A stretch of DNA of 64,000 bases from Adineta vaga (Eukaryota; Rotifera), in assembly GCA_021613535.1 (NCBI GenBank), contig CP075494.1, forward strand, positions 7,688,001-7,752,000. Direction: 5' to 3'. Below the pieces are notes generated by a model that was not told where the DNA came from, searched no databases, and saw only the letters and a program-made list of their open reading frames with translations. Shown here piece by piece: positions 48,577 to 62,100 of this stretch (within the stretch, counting starts at the first letter, position 1; every line of letters begins with the position of its first letter). A program made the position numbers and the translations under genes.

Positions 48577-50412
48577 TTAAAAAAGTCTTTTTTCAAACGA
48601 ATGTAAATTATGTACACCACCTTCAATTTGTGCGGATGCTGTACGTTTTTCAAGTTTAATTGTACCTGAATAAGATCCATTATGTAATTGTGAAATAGAC
48701 TGACAACCAATATCTTGAAGAGATTTTTGTATACCTGTGTATAAATAACCACCAATAAATCGATGAACACTACCCTTATCAACTACACTGCCTGAAACAC
48801 CTTGAGCAACTTTAATATGATCTGCTTCAGAATAATAACGACTTGCAGCGGATAATTCTTGACATGCATTCATAGCCTCTAAACTACCCATGCCACGATC
48901 TAATCGAAAATTGAAGAAAAAGAAAATGAACTTGTTCATGAAAAGGAAAACAAACATCTTATTATAGTCTTACATTTTTTCAAACGAACTCCATCTTGAT
49001 AATAATATTCACCAGGTGCTTCATGTGTACCAGCTAATAACGAACCCATCATTACACATGATGCTCCTAATGTTAATGCTTTCACAATATGTCCAACACA
49101 TGAAATACCACCATCAGCAATAACTGGAATATCAAATTGCCGAGCATATTCAGCTACTTTATAAACAGCTGTTGCTTGCGCTCGTCCAACAGCCATGACT
49201 TCTTGAGTAATACAAATCGATCCACTACCCATGCCAACTCGAAGAGCATCAGCACCAGCAGCAATAAGACTTTTTGCTTGTGCTTGTGTTACAACATTTC
49301 CAGCGATAACTTGTATATGTGAATGTAATTTTTTTATACGTTTAATCATATCAATTTGATAGATCGAATTGCCTTGAGAAGAATCAAGGACAATAACATC
49401 AACACCAGCTTGTACAAGTGCATCCAAACGTTTTTCATCTTCTTTTCGTGTACCTATAGCAGCTCCACATAATAATTGTCGACGACTATCTTTCGATGCA
49501 AGTGGATAATCGCGATTTTTTTCCAAATCAGTTCGAGCAATTAATGAAACAAGATTCTGATGTGAATCAATAATTGGTAATTTACCTGAAACAAAATATT
49601 TAAAATTGACATATTCTTTCATGATTTAGTCATTGAAGAAAAGAAATAATTCTTCACAAACCTTTTTTACTACGTTGTAAAATAGAATATGCATCTTTGA
49701 GTGTAAGATCATTCTTTGCTGTAATTAATTCTTCAAGTGGTGTCATTACCTGACTAACCAGTATTGTTGACCATTGTTCCTTATTTAAAAAATCAATATC
49801 ACGAAATGTAATTAAACCCAATAATTTGCTATTAATTTTGCCATTTTCCGTTACGGGAATACCTGTTGTTTTTTTTTTGAGAATGGAAAGCAAATAGTAG
49901 ATAATTACATAAATAACAAACTATTTACCGGAAAATCCATGTGTTTTTTTAATATGATAAACATCTGCAACTGTATTTGTTGGTGCGAGTATTAATGGAT
50001 CAGTAATAAAACCTTGTTCATATCGTTTGACTCGGCGAACTTCACTAACTTGATAATCAACTGAACAATTATGATGAATAATTCCAATGCCACCATTTAA
50101 TGCCATTGCAACTGTAAAACATAATTATGTAATCTCTCTATATATGTACATTGTAAAACAAATCTTACTCGCCATTGTTGATTCTGTAACAGTATCCATT
50201 GGTGTTGAAACAAATGGTGTTTTAATAGTAATTGATTTCGTAAGTTTAGATTGAAGTGAAACATTATCCGATGAAAAATCAATAAAACCAGGGAGAATAA
50301 TAAAATCATTATAAGTTAAACCGCCATTTCTTTGAAATAATTCTTTCATCGTTAAACCATCTGACATTGTTCCATCATCGTCATTAATCTTATTGTTACC
50401 ATTATAAGACAT
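48577..50412 (-). CDS. IMPDH: Inosine-5'-monophosphate dehydrogenase
   Basis: ATG at 50412 to TAA at 48577, in six exons split by short introns. The catalytic TIM barrel starts with [17 protein letters not shown] and [11 protein letters not shown] Bateman module of two CBS domains ([41 protein letters not shown]) is inserted as in all full-length IMPDHs. The NAD/IMP site follows ([31 protein letters not shown]), then the catalytic Cys loop [28 protein letters not shown] and the flap [12 protein letters not shown], which appears after splicing. The enzyme oxidises IMP to XMP with NAD+, the committed step of guanine nucleotide synthesis. All active-site motifs look intact. GTP/ATP control through the CBS module is known for the family. 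Confidence 0.96.
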
Positions 50413-51843
50413 GTTGTGTTGATTCTTATTCGAAAATGAATATTCGATGAAATGATCAATGGATATATAGAAAAGAAAGAACGTGATAGAATGTTATCTT
50501 TAACATCGAGTGTGGCTCGAACTAGCTGATTATGATTGGTTACAAAGTTTCGATCACTATATGTGATGGATGAGTGAAAATGACGAGCAGAACGATCTAG
50601 GAATTACACATTCTTTTACATACATAGAATACTAATATGAATGTTTCTTTTATAAAAAAAAATGTGGTAATACTAGGTATGTTCTTATCTTACATTTTGA
50701 AGATACAACGTTTCTTTTAATAGCAGTCATAAATTAAAAGAACCGATTGTATATATCGAAGTATTTATAAAATTCAAACTCAAATTGATTTATTATACTA
50801 TGGCAATATATTGAACATAGCAAAAGACTTCTCAAGATATTCCTAAATATCTAATATAAACTTCTTTGTTTAGTTGTAACATTCATAATTATTTGAAGTA
50901 TATAAATAGAAAACGAACAAGTGATCTTTCCGGGCATTAAATCATGTGAAAGGATCATGTTACTTGTTAATATTCCAACCAATGTATATGCAATAGATAT
51001 GTCAAAGAAAAGCAGTCTTACTGTCATGTCACGTTGATTAATATTACTAATACCCGATTATTACGATCATCTAGGACACATGTATGAATTTTAAAGCAGA
51101 CATTGCGCTTAAAAAACAACGATATACATCTTTTCTATACGCTTCATTCATACATCGAATCTATAAACAAATCGAACAACAGATATTCATGTTACTCATT
51201 TGAAAAAGATATGCTGTTCATTATCTTTTAATAATGCAGGAAATTTATAATTTAGCAGGTAACAAGAGATAAAAGAAAACTATAGGACTTGAGAGTAGAA
51301 TAGCTATTCTTAGTTAAAGTGCTTCATATACTTTCCAAATCTTCTTACTATACATGTCAGTTACTTAAAAGAGCTAATTATGGATAATTGAAAAGATTGC
51401 TCGTGTAAAGAAGAACATTCCTTTTTTTATCTACGTTGATTACTATTTGTATGACATATCGTGATTATCATTTTTTTTTCTTTCTCTCCAGAGGGTCTTA
51501 TTATAATTAAAACCTACAGTATTGAAACATCAATATTTGGTTTCTTTTCTTTTATTAGTCAAATATTCTGATAATGAAGTGTTGATAGTAAGAAAAAAAA
51601 GACAAAATGATCTTGTTAATTATTTAGTTGAAGAAAGAACAGTTGGTCGATGTGTAAGACGAACTTTATTTTTCTTTCCTTCTCGTTTCTTCACTCAAAA
51701 AGAATTTTATTGGTTGTTCAATATTACCAATGATAATGTCTTTTTTTTTCAGCTCGTGTGCATCCCGATCCCGAATCGTTTTTCTTGACAGTTTATAGTT
51801 GTCATTCATTTCTGTCAGATAGATTTCTTAAAAAAAACGCAAT
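50413..51843. other. Divergent promoter region, 1.4 kb
   Basis: Lies between the divergent IMPDH and adiponectin-receptor-type genes. AT-rich; a pyrimidine tract ending in cag at about 51743-51752 may be the acceptor of a non-coding 5' exon or spliced leader for the downstream gene. No coding sequence accepted. Confidence 0.55.
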
Positions 51844-53501
51844 ATGCCAATTCCAATTGAGAAAATTCAAGTAGTCGAAGATGAAATGGAGAAACTTAAA
51901 CATGAAGATCATCATCATCATCATCATATGATTATTAGACCAACAACACAAGATTTTTCTTTCTTAAATAAACCTACACATGTTAAACGTTCAGTACATT
52001 ATGATATTGCACCATGTGATAATGACGAAGATCAACCATTAGGATCAATTTCAAAAACCGAACCACCATCGCTTGATAATGTTCTTCGTCGAAGATATAT
52101 TGCACATTGGGGGTTACCAGGTAAAAGCAATTGATCATATGGAAGACATATAAACTTTCTTTTTTCATTCATTATAACTAGAGTGGCTAGGTGATAATCA
52201 TTTCCTTTTACAAAAACATCGACCACCGACTAATTCGATTCGAGAATGTCTCATATCAGTTGCTTCAATTCATAGTGAAACAGTTAATATATGGACACAT
52301 TTAATCGGTGCATTATGTGTTGCTGTAACATTTGCACTTTTTTTTATTGAAAATCATCGTCAAATGGATTTTAGTGATATCATATCATTCAGCGTTTTCT
52401 TTATATCAGCAATATTATGTTTGACATTTTCAACTTTATTACATATATTTATTAACTATTCTCCACGTGTGTTAGTAATTGTTTCCAAACTTGATTATAT
52501 GGGTAAGCAAAGCGTATCAAAATTAGAAACAATTCTTTTTGTTAGAGAAAAAAATATTAGTGCAAAAGCGAAGCTATTGAAGCATATAGACCTTGATAAA
52601 GACTTATTTCCGGTGTTTTTCTTTTGGAAAATCTCCGAAATTGACGACATCAATTAAGAATCGAGCTTATTTCTTTTTATTCTACTAGTTTAATTTCCTG
52701 AAGAGTTTTTTTGTTCATTGAAAAAAGAAAAGATGAATGAATATCGTTCTTAAAACAAACTTATTTGTCGTCTTCATTCCTTAGGCGACGACTTTCCTCG
52801 AATAATAATCAATGATAAGATACATGCATATATATATATATATGATCTTCATCGAACATTTTTCTAGGCATTAATATTTTAATATTTGGTTCAATGGTTC
52901 CTGTAATACATTATTTATTTTATTGTTCTTTCCAATTGAAAACTATCTATATAAGTGTACTTCTGGTGCTTTCAATTGCTTCAATGATTGGAACAAGTAG
53001 TGCTGCTTGTTCACAACCACGTTGTCGTCCATTTAAAGCGGTTCTTTTCATAGTACTTGGGCTTTATGGTAATACTCAAATATATGTTAAATTTGCTGAC
53101 TTCTTGTTTCCATTAGGAGCAGCACCAGCCACACATGCTTGTATTCTTTATGGTTTACCACGAATGTTTGACATGGGCTTTTTATATTTATGTATTATGG
53201 CTGTAACTTACATTGGCGGTGGTGTAGCCTATGCTGTTCGAATACCAGAACGATTTTTTCCTGGTATAGAAAAATCAATTAAAATATCTATCACTCATAA
53301 AGAATGATTGTTTTTTTCTAAATAGGTCGTTTTGATATTGTCGGTCAAAGTCATCAGATTTTACATGTTGCCGTCATTGCAGCTGTTTACTTACATTTTT
53401 ATGGTATTTCATGTTTATTTCATTATGTCATTCGTACAGAGCAATGTCTAATGCCAATTAAATTACAACTTGGTATTACAGATTTAACAATTTCAACTTA
53501 A
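51844..53501 (+). CDS. ADIPOR: Adiponectin receptor-type PAQR seven-helix protein
   Basis: Five exons (51844-52120, 52182-52502, 52868-53068, 53117-53263, 53326-53501) join in frame to 373 residues. After a cytoplasmic N-terminus with a six-His run, the PAQR core starts with EWLGDNHFLLQKHRPPTNS and IHSETVNIWTHLIG. Seven membrane helices carry the zinc-site motifs: STLLH in helix 2, KLDYMG in helix 3 and QSHQILH in helix 7, plus the family signature AVRIPERFFPG. Sequence is closest to ADIPOR1/2 rather than progestin-receptor PAQRs. ADIPORs are zinc-dependent ceramidase-like membrane proteins with an intracellular N-terminus that affect lipid metabolism and membrane fluidity; the worm and yeast relatives act in membrane homeostasis. 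The second intron (365 bp) is unusually long for this window. Confidence 0.92.
51910..51927. repeat. (CAT)n coding for six consecutive His
   Basis: Trinucleotide run in exon 1 of the adiponectin-receptor-type gene, read as His codons. Confidence 0.9.
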
Positions 53502-54096
53502 AAGTATCTGTTGTATAGAAGATAATTTTCTTCTTTGTGATTCGATTTTATCCTCTAGCGTTTCTTTCTTGTTGTGTCTTTCAAAATCTTTTCTTTTTTT
53601 TCTATCATTCTTGACAATATGATCAAGTGGCAATACATTTTTATCACATGTCTAAAGACCTTCATACTACTCTGCTCTTTCATGACATTCAGATCAATGA
53701 AATTACTAATAACTAGAAAGAATACTTCTGATCTAATATATTTTTTAACGAAAAGGGAACAAAAAAAGACGAAATATTGACTTTCACTGTCTTTCATCTA
53801 TCTGTTTTTCTTCACACATGCATACATGTAGATAGATTGAAGACAAAAGAAATACATATGAAATATGTGTCATGAAACGAGAACGACGTCAAATACATAG
53901 ATTACTTATCAAAAAAAAGAGAAGAGAAAGGACGTGATGACACAGTATCCAAATAACAAACGAAGAAAAAAAGAAGAAGAAGAAGAAGTTAACTTTACAA
54001 GAGAACTAAAAAAAGAAAAACTTGATTTTGTTGTCTATTGCTTTATGCATATAAATGAGATTCGTTGATAAAGAAAATTGTCAATTGGATGGAACG
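53502..54096. other. Convergent spacer
   Basis: About 600 bases between the 3' ends of convergent genes, with purine-rich GAA repeats near 53968-53990 and no gene. Confidence 0.6.
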
Positions 54097-57000
54097 TTAA
54101 TATTGAGCTTTGATTAAAATACCTGGTGCACGTTCAGTACGAGCACTTGTAAAACCTTTTGATTTCTCATCAGCATTACGTGGTTGTCGAACAATAATTA
54201 ATTTTTGACGAGTATTTTCATCGAAATTTATCGATTTCAGTTTCGTAATTAATCGTTCAGGACGTTGAAGGTTACTGAAAAAGAAAAAAATATATCATAT
54301 CATGATAAATTTCACATTCATCTATTGATTCTCACTAAAATGATTTTCATGTTTTTTTATCGATGCTTAAAAGCATTCTTTTTGATATTTATACATGTGG
54401 AGTAAAAATGAAACTTACTTAATACGTCGTAATTTACTAGCACATGGTTTTCCACTTTTAAGATTATATTGAGCATAAAATTCGACTTCATCACCGGCAC
54501 GTAATTCAAATCCGCCTTCGATTTCCGAATTATGAAAAAAGATTTTTTTATTTTCTTCACATGCAAAATCAATAAAACCAAACTAGAAATTTTCCAAAGA
54601 GAAAAACAGAAAAAACATTTCTTTAAACTATTTCAGTATGTTTCATACCTGTCCCTTAACTGTATCAACCTTTCCTTTACGTATTTCATTTTCTAAAACA
54701 ATATTCACAGCACGTTTGGAATAATCATGTCCAACAGCAACAGAAAATGTAACTGAATCATTTGGTAATAAAATCACACGTTTATTTTTCACACCTGTTA
54801 TACTAAATGTATAACATTCACCTGGAGTACCATCGTCTGTAATCTTTTGTATTCGACCTAAGATTTCACATTCATCATTACTGATCATTCGAACAGGAGA
54901 TACAACACGACCTCGATGAATAGTTGGGAGAATGGACTAAAGAAATTCATCATATCGATTTCCTATTCGAAGTATGTCACATGATACTTACATAGAAATT
55001 ACTAATAGTCAATGGAACTTTAAGAATATTTTCAGCTATTAAACGACCAGAAACTTTTCTTAAACTAAATTCAACTTCATCACCTAAATCCATAGATGTA
55101 TTATCACTTGCAAATGTATTCGTAAAAAATGCCACAGGTTCCGTATTATCTGTTGTACCAATTTGTTCAATGAAACCTTTACCTTCACGAATAATAGCAA
55201 TCCATCCACGAAGACGATGACGTTCTATCAATGTGATATTTGTTGCAAATTTATTATTTATTGTCATAGTAAATTCCACCTGAAAGTAGAATCAATAAAT
55301 ACATCATAACTTTCATGTAAAATCATAATTCTCACCATCCTCTTCTCTCTAGCACACCTTCAAAAGAACTCATGGAAACATTTTTAATCGTATTGTCTCG
55401 GAAAAAACATGTCACTATAACCTATAACGTTCATGATAAGACAAAACTAACGAGGTCTTTTACAAAAGAATCTGTCGATGATTAACATCTTTTCCTATTA
55501 GATCAGCCTGGAAATCAATTACGTTAATGATCTTACTTTATCACCACAGTACAATGTTGATGTATTGCTTAGATTGTTGAGTAAATATTGTATTGTAGAT
55601 TCAATTCCATCGGAGATATATCGAATAATTCCTGAGTCTACTTGACGATTAACAGGTGTAGTTATTGCATCATTCCCATTTGTTTGTTGCTTAATTTCTG
55701 ACATATCATTCAATCGACCATTTCGTTCTAAAACAAATTTCAATTATTTCAATCAAATTCGTGTTTTTATCATTTTCAAACCTGCTCGTCCATCAATAGC
55801 ATCACGTTCGACAAATCCGACTAATCGTAATTCATTACTATTTCCATTTACTAAATTTTCTTTTGATATTAATTTGATCCGTATTGCTTGTGATGTATCC
55901 TAAGAGGAAACAAAATAATCTATTTCATCATTATTCAATATTCAACAAACTCCGTTCGTTGCACTTGTTGCTAATGTGAATTCTAATGGATCACCTTCAC
56001 TAATTTGAAAATTATCTTTCATCACTTCACTAAATCGAAATGTAACAATTTGATCTGATGATAAGCATTTTATCTGACCACCCATAGTATTATCCAAATT
56101 TATCACAATACCCTAAAAATAGCGATATTTTTTGTTCGTATATGAAAAATAGAAAAATCATTCGTCTACGGTCTGTCGTTGTTCTTTTGATTTTAGAAAA
56201 CTTTGATCGAGTAATGCAATTTGTGTAGCACGCATCATTCCATCACGTTTATCTTTGGCAATAACAAATTGAACAATATCATTTTCTAATAAGGTATATA
56301 AACCACAACGATCACGTTCACCAAATGGCAATTCGGACATTTTCCTAGAAAAGAAATCATTAATTAAAGTTGAAAGAAAATCAACTTACTTGTCTGATGA
56401 ATCATATAGTAAACGACCAGCTAATGTATCGTCAATTTTTTTGACTTTAAACGGTTGTAATATTCGACCAATGTATGGTGTTTTATCAATTTCATCGAAT
56501 TCTACTGTACCTTTCGGTAGAATATTAATGTTACAAGCCACTTCTTTATTCTAAATAGATTAGTTTTTAATCAATCATTAAATTCGAACGATTCATCACA
56601 TACATGTCGATCTTGTATATCAAATTCCACTTCTACTCCTGGTTGAACACTATTCGTAGCAATATTTGGTCCAAATTCTGTTATATGAAAAAAGATTTCT
56701 TTCAATGCATCTTCACGTTCAATAAAACCAAAACTATCTTTCATTGTTGAGATAACACCACGAAAACGTTTGATATTCGATGATGATGATGATGATGATG
56801 ATGATAATGGAAGACTATTTTCAATTAAAGCTACATTTCGTGCAAAGAATTGATTGGTACGACGATCTTGACCAACATGAAAAGATACTTGATCACCAAC
56901 TTTTACTGGAATTGTCGGATCTTGAAGATCCGAAAGACCGTAAGGTAAAAAGTATGTTTCACCTTTTTTTACATAAGTTACTTTTCCATCTGGCATAAAA

Positions 57001-57607
57001 TCGAATTGATTGAACTATAAATACGCAAAATGTAATCAATGTTGAAAAATTCGAAGCATCTTTTGATTTACGCCATTGTGTTGTAATGGTTGCTGTCGAG
57101 CAACGACAGCAATAGTTCCTTCAACTCGATTTTCTCCAATTATTTCTGAATTTGCAGGTGTAATATTAACAGCTACTGGTTTCTTTTTTCGTTTGTCAAT
57201 TGTTGTTTCAAATTCGACGACATCTATTTCAAATACAACGTTTCAATCGATTATTGACATGTTCCTATCGACCTCCTACCTCCTATTTTTGCTTGATGAA
57301 TGTCATTTTTATATTCACTAAAGTGAAAAAAGTATCGTCCATCTCGATGACAACAATAAACAAATCCATAAGTTGAACAAAGTTTTTCAATGATACCCAA
57401 TTCGCGTTGTACTTTTATTGGTATCATCTCATCATTCGTATTGATTGTATTCATTGATGTAGTTAGTAATTTACTCGTTGTTCCTTGTTGATAATAATCT
57501 ATGATGATAAAAAATTACAGATAGAAGTTTTGATTGAAAAAAAAAGGTTTTTTTTCTTTACCATGATGATGATGAGGATGATATAGTTCAGTTGGCACAG
57601 ATGTCAT
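54097..57607 (-). CDS. CSDE1: Cold-shock-domain RNA-binding protein CSDE1/UNR
   Basis: ATG at 57607 to TAA at 54097, with about ten introns including one of roughly 250 bp near 55280-55540. The protein is a string of cold-shock domains alternating with non-canonical ones. Recognisable units include GIIEKLCSTYGFVYCCHRDG...FHFSEY, RGVISTMKDSFGFIERED...IFFHITEF, GWIAIIREGKGFIEQ, and the last KGQFGFIDFACEENKKIFFH. The C-terminus has the SUZ-C-like end (RQPRNADEKSKGFTSARTER) that marks CSDE1. UNR/CSDE1 binds purine-rich single-stranded RNA and controls translation initiation and mRNA decay with PABP and other partners. A poly-Ser tract from a GAT repeat at 56780-56803 lies between domains. The N-terminus has a His-rich patch. 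Confidence 0.92.
56780..56803. repeat. (GAT/TCA)n coding for poly-Ser
   Basis: Trinucleotide run inside the CSDE1-type gene, read on the minus strand as consecutive serines. Confidence 0.9.
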
Positions 57608-58593
57608 TGAAATCGAGGAAGAAAAAACGATGAAAGACGAACAAGAAAAAAAGAAAGAAAGAAGGATGAGAAATTAAACAAGAGAAGAAAATAAACTACG
57701 ACTATACAAATCTAAAAGATATCAGCAATGTATTGATTGAGAATCATGTTATATTAAACAAAGTCAAAACGATAAAGAAATTTTTTTTTCAAATATTTAT
57801 ACAATAACAATAATGAATGTTTCTTCAAGTGCACAATCGACACCGACCGACGGCATATCAGCTGCTGAATGTTTTAAATAAATTTGATTGGTGATTTCTT
57901 ACAGACTAATTAAACATGTCAGTATAGATTCAGATATTTGTTAGGAAAACGATTTCATAAAAGGTTATTTTTGAAAAGAATTATTGTTCAATTGAACAAA
58001 CATTGTCTACTTGAAATATATGGCAGATGTCTCTAATCGTTTGAGAGATATAATTACTCAAACAAATGGTATTGATCTGAGAAAAAAATATGTATGTACA
58101 TCTGGAAAAAAGATGAAGTCGACTAAATGTTTGCCTTCTGGATAGAAATCTTAGTATATATATTTACTGAAACTGTTCGATAATCATTGGTTCGAGATAT
58201 TCAACATGATTTGATTATGACAGTAGACATCAGTTATATCTTATCCGTATTGAAGATCCATTTTCGATATTTACATACATAAAACTTGATATAGGTAGTT
58301 CTAAAAGATTCGCTTTTTTTATTCATCTTTTGAAAATTATATCACACATTTACATTGCTGATAATCGTCAATTAATCACTATGAATATCTTGGATGATGT
58401 AATATATTTTGATCTATAAAAAAACCATATATACATATGACTTAAGAATAAGAAACGATTACGAGAAAAATTCATCGTATATACATTCGATATCGCTTTT
58501 CTTTTCTCTTCTCTTAAGCTGAACATATATTAATGACCATAAGTTTTCTTCTTGTTTTTTAAAACTGATTAAGAATATAGAAAAGAACAATTC
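57608..58593. other. Divergent spacer, nothing recognised
   Basis: About 1 kb of AT-rich sequence between divergent genes, presumably with both promoters. Confidence 0.6.
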
Positions 58594-59010
58594 ATGTATC
58601 GTCTTCCGCCACCACCTCGTTTTTCACTTTCACCTCCGCCTATGCTTCCATCGAATGTATTGAATTCGAAAATTCTTCAATTAACTTGTACAACAATAAC
58701 CCATCAAACAAATTCACATTCATTTCTACTCACAAGTTCAAGTCTATTTCTTATCATTCTACTTCTTATTCTTTTATTCATTCTCATTCAATATTTATTT
58801 AAATTAAAATCTTCAACAAATCATTTCCACCATAAAATCATCTCTCCTATATCAAGACATTCATCAATATGTAGTCATCGTTCTTATGAAACAATTTCAT
58901 CAGGCATCTATCTTGAATCTGTTAATACATCAGCTGTGACATTGGCTTCAAATTCCAAGCATTGTATTTACGATTATTATCAACCAATATCAATTCCTCC
59001 TTCATTTTAA
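58594..59010 (+). CDS. Small single-pass membrane protein, unrecognised
   Basis: Intronless 138-residue frame. It starts with a Pro-rich segment (MYRLPPPPRFSLSPPPMLPS), then a Ser/Thr-rich stretch with an N-x-S site. A very hydrophobic helix at about residues 49-69 (LFLIILLLILLFILIQYLF) is followed by a basic Ser/His/Tyr-rich tail of about 70 residues. The positive-inside rule puts the tail in the cytoplasm and the N-terminus outside, although no cleavable signal is seen. Tyr-containing motifs (RSYETISSGIYLESV) could be phosphorylation sites. It is convergent with the XPG gene, with only about 120 bases between stop codons. Function unknown. Confidence 0.6.
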   Translation: MYRLPPPPRFSLSPPPMLPSNVLNSKILQLTCTTITHQTNSHSFLLTSSSLFLIILLLILLFILIQYLFKLKSSTNHFHHKIISPISRHSSICSHRSYETISSGIYLESVNTSAVTLASNSKHCIYDYYQPISIPPSF

Positions 59011-59128
59011 TTTATTCAATGGTAAAATTTAACATGGACTATTGTTTTTTTTGTCCTTCACGGTATTTACAGAAAGAAATTGTAACAATAAATTCTTGCT
59101 TGAATATGAACATGACTAAGAAAAAAAA

Positions 59129-62100
59129 TCACACAGTTTCATCGTCCGATAAACGAGGAGAAGTAATGACTGGTTTTTTCTTAGATCTACGTTTGGTTTT
59201 TTCTACAGCACCTAGAACATCATCCATTAATTTAGTCTTTTTTGTTCGTGTTCGTGTTCGTTTTTCAGGTTGTGGTCTTTCCGGAATAGGAGTATCATCT
59301 TCATCATCATTTGAAATGACTGCTTCTTGATCGAGTTCTTTTGCTTCTTGAGTTCTTTGTTTGAGTATATTAAAAGCAGATTGTAATCGAGTATTTTTTC
59401 GTATTGAATTTGAAGTACTTTCAAATGAATATGGAGCAAAGAAAGAATCGATGCGAGATTGAACCTGATTAAATCGATCAATAAATGCATCAACGAATAA
59501 GAGGAAATACTCACTTCTTTTGTATTCATTCGTTTAATAACTGGTAAGATCATTTCATCAATTTTTCGTCGATCCCATTTCAATTTATTTCCAATAAATC
59601 TATTAAATATGAATATAATTGATATGCTAGAACAGTTATTATAGAAACATGATCTACTCGCGAATCAATTCTAATTGTGGCATTGCCCATGTGAATTTCG
59701 ATTGATCATAATCAATTTTTGGATTGATATAAGCATCATATACAGCTCTATTTGGAAAACCTAAGTATAATTTACTTTACAAAACATGGTAAGAAATAGA
59801 ATGAGTTTACCTTCAAAAAGTTCTAAATTCTTTAGACGTTTAAGTATTTTCGAATTCGTTTTATAATCTGGTTTTTGTGCTCTTTTCCACCAACGTCTAA
59901 ATAAGCATATCGATAAAAACAAACAGATGTACGAACAAAATAAAGAATATTGACCGAAATTTTTCTAATCGTTCCATACATGTACCATGAAATTCTTGTA
60001 GAATTTCTAATGCAGTCATAATACCTGCATTTGGTATACCTTTGGTATAATCTGAACCGACAATCATTCCAATAGCAATCATTGTTTCTCGATCTAAACC
60101 TAGACATAAACATAAAATTTCAATGATGAACGTCTTTTGAATTAGAATTTACCTAGTTGATTAGCAATTATTGTTGTATCATAATATTCAACTAATTGAT
60201 TATGACGAAAGAAATGACGATAAACATGTGATGCACCAAATAACCATACATCACTATCATCAGTAATCACACCGTCACATTGATTTGATAAATTTAAATA
60301 TGCACATTGTGCTTCAGCTTCTGTTGGACTAACTAGATATGGAATGCCAAATAAACGAAGTAGATACTATGGACAAAAAAGTAATAAGTGTATAAAAATA
60401 AATGATTATTGTGAAGCTTTCAATACTTGAGTATCTTCATGCATTGTATCAGTTAATGTGGTAGTTAAACGTTCATTACCACGTGCTGTTGTTAATTGAG
60501 CAGCAGTATCATCAATCAATTCCATTTGAAGCTGTTCAAATGACTCCTATGAATGAAAATATTTATGTTTTGAATCAAAAACACATATCTTCTTACTAAT
60601 TGAGAAGACGATGTATTGTTAATATCAATTTCATTTACTGATGATTGTTGATTTTCAGCATCAATTAACATTTTAATATCTTCTATTGCTGTACTATTAT
60701 GACTACTTTCATCGTCATGATCAAGCTCTATAAAATCCGATGAAGTAGTATTATGACTTGTTTCAATCACATCACGATTATCTTCGATTGGTGAATGTGG
60801 AGGAAAAATTGGTTCAATAGATTTTGGTATTATTGGAACATCAATGAAATCAGATTCTATGGAACAAAGAAGATAATAGGAATGTTTCTATGCTTATTAT
60901 TTTTGACGTACCATCCGAATCTGATGAGGATTCATCTATATTCGACTTATCATCATCTTTTTCTTCAATGAACGATTCTTGTTGTTGATCTTCTAGTGAT
61001 CGTTTGATGGCAAGTTCTAAATCTAGTTGTTCGTCATCCACATTTCGTTCAATAACAGGTTGTTTTGTTGGAGATTGTTTGTCTTCTCTGAATGATAGAT
61101 CAATATTAACTATTTGTTCTTTTATTGGAGATGGTTCTCGAATAGGTGATGATTCACGATTGTCTGTTTTCGGTATTGCACTTCGTCGTTGAGTAAATCC
61201 AGAAAGTGGATCACGATTCATCATATTATCAGCACAAAAATCACTGGTGGATTGTCGACTAAATGATGGTGATGGTGTTGATATCGATGAGATTCGAGAT
61301 AAAGTTGTGGGAGTATCTTCTGGTGCAGTATCAGATTTAATTAAAATATATTGTGTACTAGCATCCGATGCTAATTTACCAGCGTAAACTTTTGTATTTG
61401 CATCAGAGGATATATCTAAGGAGAGATCATTTCATGGAAAGAATTGAAATATGTATTTCATACCAAATTTTTGACGTTTAATAGCTTTGTTTAATGTCGA
61501 AATTTTCTGAGAAACACTATTTTGTTTTAGTAATTTTTGCATTTGATATTCGGAAAAGTCATCACTTTTCTAAAAATGATAACGAGAACATAATGAACCT
61601 ATTCAAATAATATCTATGGATAAAATATACCTGAGGCATACTTTCCATTTGATGACGACCACGTTTGAGACTTTCTTTCATATCAGTCTAATCAGAGTCA
61701 AATAATAGATTCTAAATAACTTTGAATTCTCTTACTAAAATTTCGTGTTGCATTTCAACAGGTAAATTATTTAAAGTGCTATTATCCAATTCATCAAACT
61801 AAAGAATGCAAAATTGAATAGAATACTAAATTCAAAGAAGTACAAACTTTAGGTAAAACATAATGGTAATTCGAATCATTATCCGGTTGTTTCTTCAACC
61901 ATTTTGTTCGTTGTTTCGTCAGTTTTGTTACTTGTTCAAGTTCAGTAGTTTCAATATCATCATCATCATCATCATCATCATCGTCATCTTCTCTTCAACA
62001 CATAGAAAAATGATCAATCATTCAATTCTGAAGAATTTACTCGTTATCATTATTGACTAATTGTGCATGCAGATGAGTATCTGGCAATTCAAATAAATCT

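Noticed and set aside
48309-48659. 116-codon plus-strand frame overlapping the IMPDH 3' end
   Set aside because: Antisense to a certain coding exon at its right end; no protein-like features.
51522-51788. 88-codon frame upstream of the adiponectin-receptor-type gene
   Set aside because: Starts from a non-ATG or weak start, passes through a polypyrimidine splice-acceptor-like tract, and does not join in frame to the receptor. Could be leader sequence.
58186-58206. Sequence resembling a tRNA B box (ggttcgagat...)
   Set aside because: No matching A box or cloverleaf around it; no tRNA found elsewhere in the window.
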